From the NCBI GenBank assembly GCA_016617855.1, contig JAECUM010001779.1:60976-124975 (forward strand): a stretch of 64,000 nucleotides of DNA. Direction: 5' to 3'. The position numbers and the translations under genes were made by a program. A model generated the notes under the pieces. The model was not told the DNA's origin. It did not search any database and saw only the letters and a program-made list of their open reading frames with translations. This DNA comes from Megalonaias nervosa (taxonomy: Eukaryota; Mollusca; Bivalvia; Unionida; Unionidae). Below, piece by piece: positions 58,925 through 64,000 of the stretch; position 1 is the first letter of the stretch; each line of letters opens with the position of its first letter.

Positions 58925-60294
58925 CTTAGTTTAATGATGTCCGACATATGCTTAGAAGCAAAGATGATTCGTTCGAGATAATCAACTAGTGTTGAATAAC
59001 TGAATAGAATGTGTTGAATTATAGCACGTGTACGGTCAAATGCAGCCATTGCAATCGATTTGTAATCAAAGTCAATCTCATCGATATAGTCTCTGTTTAC
59101 CTCTGAAATTATCAGAGCAATATCTGAGAGATGGTGAATGGCCATTCCACTGATTCTGTTTGCTAGAATCTGCCCCAAATTACAACATTGTATCCCAAGT
59201 AGAAAACTACAATCAGCTGAAAGAAGATATCTGAGTCTTTGGACTAAAGCAAATTGGTTTGCACCAACTATCTTTCTGTCATAGATATTATTGTGACAAT
59301 GAAATAGTCAGGACAAAATCCTGTTGCTGCCGAATCATATAGTTGTCTGATGCAAAGGATGAGACAATACAGAAGATTTTCATTCATCCACAGCTCACGT
59401 GGCGTTCTTTCTCTCATCCACAACATGCAAACTTTGCAATGGTAGCTAGAAAATGCATCTTGAAGAACAGGTTCAACAAATGTTTTCTTAACCATTTTCA
59501 GTAGTATGTATACTTTCATCACTGTGTCATCAAAGCACCGCACAAGCTCCCTTTCAGCTATTGAAAATGATAACCTCCAATCTGTATGTGTTTCAGGGCT
59601 GTGTGGATGCCCAACAGATGTAACAAAACATCCATATACCCAGGCATTTTCTATCTGTTCAGGTGTAGGCCATCCATAGAATCTGTGACGCTGGAACCAT
59701 TCGTATCATTCTTGTGGCCATTGTGAACATCATAAAGCAAGAACCATGTCACAGGAATATTGTTCGGTACCTATACAAATTTGCACTGCTGGACCTGATG
59801 CAACAGGCAAAACGGTCCGGGAGAAGATGATTAAGTGCATTTGATGATACAATCCTCTTTAATGAATCAACAGTTGTATATTTATTCATACTTTTATTCC
59901 CGATTATTGCAACTGGAGTGTTGTGTGGTGTTACATATATTTGCTGTAATTTTATATAACCTGGATGAGTGAAGTCATCCCTCACCATAAGGTAATTTTT
60001 CTTGTCTGGCTGACAGTCATCTGGATGAGTGATTACCTCTTCATAATTCATATGTTGCAACAGGTCTACATATGATTGTAGGCCAGGTCCAGTGGAACCC
60101 TCACCTCTACAGCCGAACAGGTACATTCTCTTTTCACGTTTCATAAGAGCCAGACTCATGTTACTGAACAGCTCACCCTGAGTATCAATCTTAACCTTCC
60201 TGTCTCAGTCTTCGTTTGAGTAGTCAACAATATCTATAATGTTGGTTAAAATCTCCGATACATTGTGGTAATACTCCGGGATGTAGCGAGTCAT
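58925..60294 (-). pseudogene. Truncated cGLR (Mab-21) pseudogene
   Basis: A close paralogue of 35831-38023 covering roughly residues 1-455 of 730. Collinear blocks include GEGSTGPGLQS, YGWPTPEQIENAWVYG, DWRLSFSIAERELVR and NRISGMAIHH. Lesions: an in-frame TGA about 30 codons in (60205-60207), further stops around the central CSQWPQE region, and a frame change near 59290. The core motif is damaged (GCRGEG in place of GSRGEG, and SYVD in place of SDID, losing the first catalytic Asp). Homology stops near 58922, so the TPR-like tail is absent. The ATG and the preceding acceptor (tattttag) are preserved, which indicates duplication at DNA level and not retroposition. Confidence 0.9.
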
Positions 60295-60380
60295 GTCAAG
60301 CTAAAATATGAGAAGAAAATTAACAAACATAACAATCATGATCATCAGAGCTATATTTCCTGATGAAACATCTGGATTTA

Positions 60381-60381
60381 G

Positions 60382-60423
<42 letters not shown>
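60381..60423. repeat. (ATC)n microsatellite
   Basis: Fourteen ATC units; the orthologous site at 38106-38140 is short and interrupted. Confidence 0.95.
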
Positions 60424-61081
60424 GCCCACCAGCATCGTCATCACGTTTTCAACGAGTTTTCATCAAGAATGAAATGTAATAATATGAATCAGTATTTAAT
60501 ATATTGATTCTTTTAACCTTGTGCAATACACGTTTTGAGTTTGCTGACAACTTTTAAAAATTTTCAGCGATGCCTGTCAGTTTCTGATATTGTTTTTAAA
60601 CACTGTCATCAAGAATTTTTTTTTTCAGATGAATCCTTTGTGTATTGGATCGAATAAGGTCCAGAATTATTGATTTTCAGATTACTAAGCTTGGGCTTGG
60701 ACTAAACGTGTTATGGGTGACAAAGTGGCTAATCATTAAATAGATGAGAATAAAATATATTTGAATGAGAGTATCAAAGAAGACATGCATGATCAGTTTT
60801 AAATTCAAATAAAAAGGTTCTTTTTCTCCACCCACCAACTAGCAGGGAGAGAAAGAAAGAAAGGTTTATAATGCTAGTGTTACTAGAATATTATATCTCC
60901 TTCAATGCATTAATTACATCATGCAATATAATGCTGTTCCCATCAAAGTCGTTGGGTTTAATGATCGTACCACGTTTGATGAAGCTTTGTATTTTAAAAT
61001 ACAATAGCCAATACGACAAAAATTAGTAAAATCATAAAAGCAGATAGACAAACAAATATACAAACGGACATTAATGAATGG

Positions 61082-61082
<1 letters not shown>

Positions 61083-61150
<68 letters not shown>
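61083..61150. repeat. Compound (TG)n(GA)n microsatellite
   Basis: Seventeen TG units followed by about 17 GA units. Confidence 0.95.
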
Positions 61151-61152
<2 letters not shown>

Positions 61153-61896
61153 CTGCAATGATGTATATTCTCATAGTTGAAAGGACTTGAATTACAATCT
61201 ATTTGTTTCCGAAGTTCTGTGCTAAGTCAAGAATTGTGACGATGCGAGCTAAATAGCGCTGTTTTGTGACGTGTCCAACAGAATCCAACTTCCACTGCCG
61301 CCAGGGATCAATACCAGCTGATTAGTCTCAAAAGGTATGATAGACAAACGTATCATAATTGCTGAAAATGGAGGAGAGGGAACATTAACAATAAATTTGA
61401 TTACAATGGTGGAGACCTGAAAGCATGGGACAAAATGGTTTTAAACGTTTCTATGAATTAGTATTTTCTAAATTTTAGCATTGTACAAAATGGATTAATT
61501 TAGATAACTTCTGACTTTGTATTTCACACTAGTATAAATCTCAATCATGTTATCTTAATAATGCCCATACTGTTTCCAAAATTTAAGTTTTGAATGTGGT
61601 GCAAATATGTCCAGATCGATGGATGGAGGATAAATGGATATGCAGGATCAACCTTTTCTTCAAAACCAGAAGTCTTAGGCAGAGGAGTCATGTCCTTTTG
61701 ATCTCAACCAATCGATTATCTCTTTTCACCCCGTCCTGAAACTCCACACCCTTGTTCCGACCAAAATAATTTTAAGACTGAGTAGTAGGTATGAAAAGAG
61801 ATAGCTTAATGTTTCAAAGGAAGACGTCATCATGCTATCACAATACTGACGAGAAAATGGCAGATATCTTCTTGACCTGCAGACTCTACAATTTAG

Positions 61897-61902
<6 letters not shown>

Positions 61903-61975
<73 letters not shown>
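61903..61975. repeat. (TA)n microsatellite, 73 bp
   Basis: About 36 TA units, uninterrupted. Confidence 0.95.
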
Positions 61976-61977
<2 letters not shown>

Positions 61978-62881
61978 AAACATCTGAATATTTTGCGATA
62001 TTGGTCTTAGATGTTATTTGTGTAACCGATGTAAAGCAAATATAGGGAATAACAAGCAATCACTGTCCCCATTTCATTACAGATGCATAACAAGATAACA
62101 AGCCTGCACCATAATACTTACGAATTGTGTCAAAATGTTATTTAAAGCATATTTATGATTCAGTCTGACTGAGATCTTCTTTCTTACAATTGACGTTGCA
62201 AATCATGTCTGTGAGCCGTGTAGACAGTGAAATATGATATATTTATTTTATTAAACTCTGTTCAAAACGTTTTCATATGTTTATGGCATTAGTTCAGGAA
62301 ATGGAACAGCAACTTCTGCGGGGGTGGAGTGGGGGGGGGGGAGCTAGTTTTATAAGCCGCTGCCTGTATCGAGATCAGATGGTAAAGTAATATTAAGTCA
62401 TCTTATGTACTGAATATTATATTAGTCGTGAATAAATTGCACGCGAGAGCTTTGGCATAGCAAAAAGACGCATCCGATTATATGGACATACGAGCAGTCA
62501 TGCTCATAATAATTCAGACATCTGAACAATCATGTTGGTAATACGAGAAGTTATTGTACATACAATGTTAATACATCTCCATTCATCTTCGATCATAATT
62601 TTGCTCGTTTGCGTTCATTTTATATAATATAGTCACGGCGGCCAGGTATTTACCAGTTACTATTATTAGATTAGATGTCTGACAACTCAAATGAATGGTG
62701 AATAATATACTTAGAGATACTTAGAGTTAGTAACATCTTTATCAAATAATGCACCGATTATTGGAAATTATGTATCTATATTCATGACGAACACCATATT
62801 TAACTTCTTTAAACCATGGCGCACATTATATTTACTTGTATTGCATTTTACGTGGGCGGTGGCTTAAATTACTGAATAAAA

Positions 62882-62929
<48 letters not shown>
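62882..62929. repeat. (ATT)n microsatellite
   Basis: About 16 ATT units. Confidence 0.95.
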
Positions 62930-62930
<1 letters not shown>

Positions 62931-62995
62931 ACTAATGCAAACGAAACAGGGAACACAATTTTACATGTAAGAAAATAAATTTGCTGACATAAAGT

Positions 62996-63600
62996 GGAGG
63001 AACTGACTGGAAATGTTAAAATGATTATAAATAAACTAGAAAGTTTGCCCCTTTTAACGTAGTGAACTTGGCAAGGTGCGTGGAACTTTTCGATGATTTT
63101 TAGAGACGGGTCGCTACAATGATATTTTGTTCAAAATCATTTTGTCACGTATTACCAAAGAAAGAACATTACCAGTATGGGTGATAAGTACTCTCTCAGT
63201 TGGATGGGAAGACACACTTAAGGAAGATCATCCTATTGTTGTTGTGGGCTTTCCTATAACACGATAGGAATACTAAATATAAGCTTTTGACTGAAATTAT
63301 GCTAAATTTGCGAGACTAAATCTCGCGGATGCATAAAACACGCGTTACCAAAACTCTCAGGGATCAGTGAGCAGATATTAAAAACATTATACAGTTGACT
63401 TTGTGCTAAAATTTATACATTTACGATTATTGGCAACTTTCAATCCATTCTTCATAAGCTGTATTCCTTAATGTTATTAACAGCAACTAATGCATTGCTT
63501 ATTTTGCTAATATATTTATTCTCTTTTATGTCTAGTTAGAATGTTTTGCTAGAAAATGAAAAGCGAACAAGATGGAAGAACTATGAATCAAATGGAATCT
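62996..63600. repeat. Paralogue of both flanks of the 45-54 kb array
   Basis: 62996-63310 matches 44278-44610 and the following 63340-63600 matches 54450-54760, with nothing equivalent to the tandem array between them. Confidence 0.6.
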
Positions 63601-64000
63601 AGATTCTTTGCTTCGTTGACGTTTTTGCTAGAAATGTTCTGAATTATTTTCAAACCTAATGCAATCCAAGGTGGCACTAAGTCCAGCACAGGGCTGAAGT
63701 AAAAGGAATGTGTTATGAGAGTTAATCGGTATTTCTCTATCTATGCAACATGAGTATAGGCTTCTCAACGACAATATACAATTTTCTTAACTTTGGACTA
63801 ATAAATACATGACTAACTACAGCTCATGAAGCGGGTTGAAACAAACTTAAGTTCTACAAGTTATACTATGTTGCTAACATCTGCAGAGAATACTAAACAT
63901 AAATAATGACCATACCATAAGACGGGATGTAAAGTGGAAGGGCTGTAATATGTTGACACGAATTTGGGAGAATCTTTCCAACATTGTCAGAACATTGCTT
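63601..64000. other. No gene seen
   Basis: AT-rich. It may continue the similarity to 54760-54950, but the match is too weak to state. Confidence 0.3.

Larger units (their letters stand above)
60295..61190. other. Duplicated upstream region of the cGLR pseudogene
   Basis: Collinear with 38024-38900, with expansion of simple repeats: (ATC)n at 60381-60423, and (TG)n(GA)n at 61083-61150 where the intact copy has only short runs. Confidence 0.7.
61191..62995. other. No gene seen; microsatellites
   Basis: It contains the (TA)n and (ATT)n tracts and a G-rich run at 62327-62341. No coding sequence. Confidence 0.45.

Overview
The window looks like nuclear DNA of a marine invertebrate, most likely a bivalve mollusc. 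It is AT-rich, has small exons in long introns with GT/AG borders, carries two tRNA-derived SINE families, many microsatellites and minisatellites, and a Mab-21/cGAS-like gene with a TPR-like tail of the kind expanded in bivalves. The species assignment is inference; the other statements are read from the sequence.

Left part (1-24.3 kb). A minus-strand exon at 1583-1879 encodes the start of a HIRAN domain that matches the N-terminus of the DNA translocase HLTF; the rest of that gene lies off the left edge. A plus-strand gene is assembled here from five phase-compatible exons (11124-23792) into a 326-residue protein of unknown function, with a possible alternative last exon at 24078-24214. A CpG cluster at 7.8-8.3 kb lies between the two divergent genes and may be a shared promoter. 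Introns and spacers hold a LINE reverse-transcriptase relic, two SINE families, a 1.6-kb non-autonomous DNA transposon and many young tandem repeats.

Middle part (24.3-35.8 kb). I find no convincing gene. It holds degenerate tandem repeats, several minisatellites, a 177-bp hAT-type MITE with a perfect 8-bp target duplication, and a 173-bp pogo/Tigger-like MITE.

Right part (35.8-64 kb). An intact 730-residue cGAS-like receptor (cGLR, Mab-21 family) is on the minus strand at 35831-38023 with all three predicted catalytic acids. A truncated, stop-ridden paralogue lies at 58925-60294, and about 1 kb of upstream DNA is duplicated with it. A Ty3/gypsy element (39161-43872) with LTRs, primer-binding site, polypurine tract and an extra truncated tandem end sits upstream of the intact gene. 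Its integrase lacks a central catalytic block and its reading frames are broken. Between the two cGLR copies is a tandem array of 4-5 kb units (45.0-54.4 kb, partial third unit at 55.5-56.2 kb). One unit received a LINE and a SINE after duplicating. A second Ty3/gypsy relic (56.2-58.1 kb) has integrase placed before RT-RNase H, a circular permutation of the normal order. DNA at 63.0-63.6 kb matches the two flanks of the 45-54 kb array directly joined, so it may preserve the pre-expansion arrangement.

No RNA gene, CRISPR array or prokaryotic operon is present.
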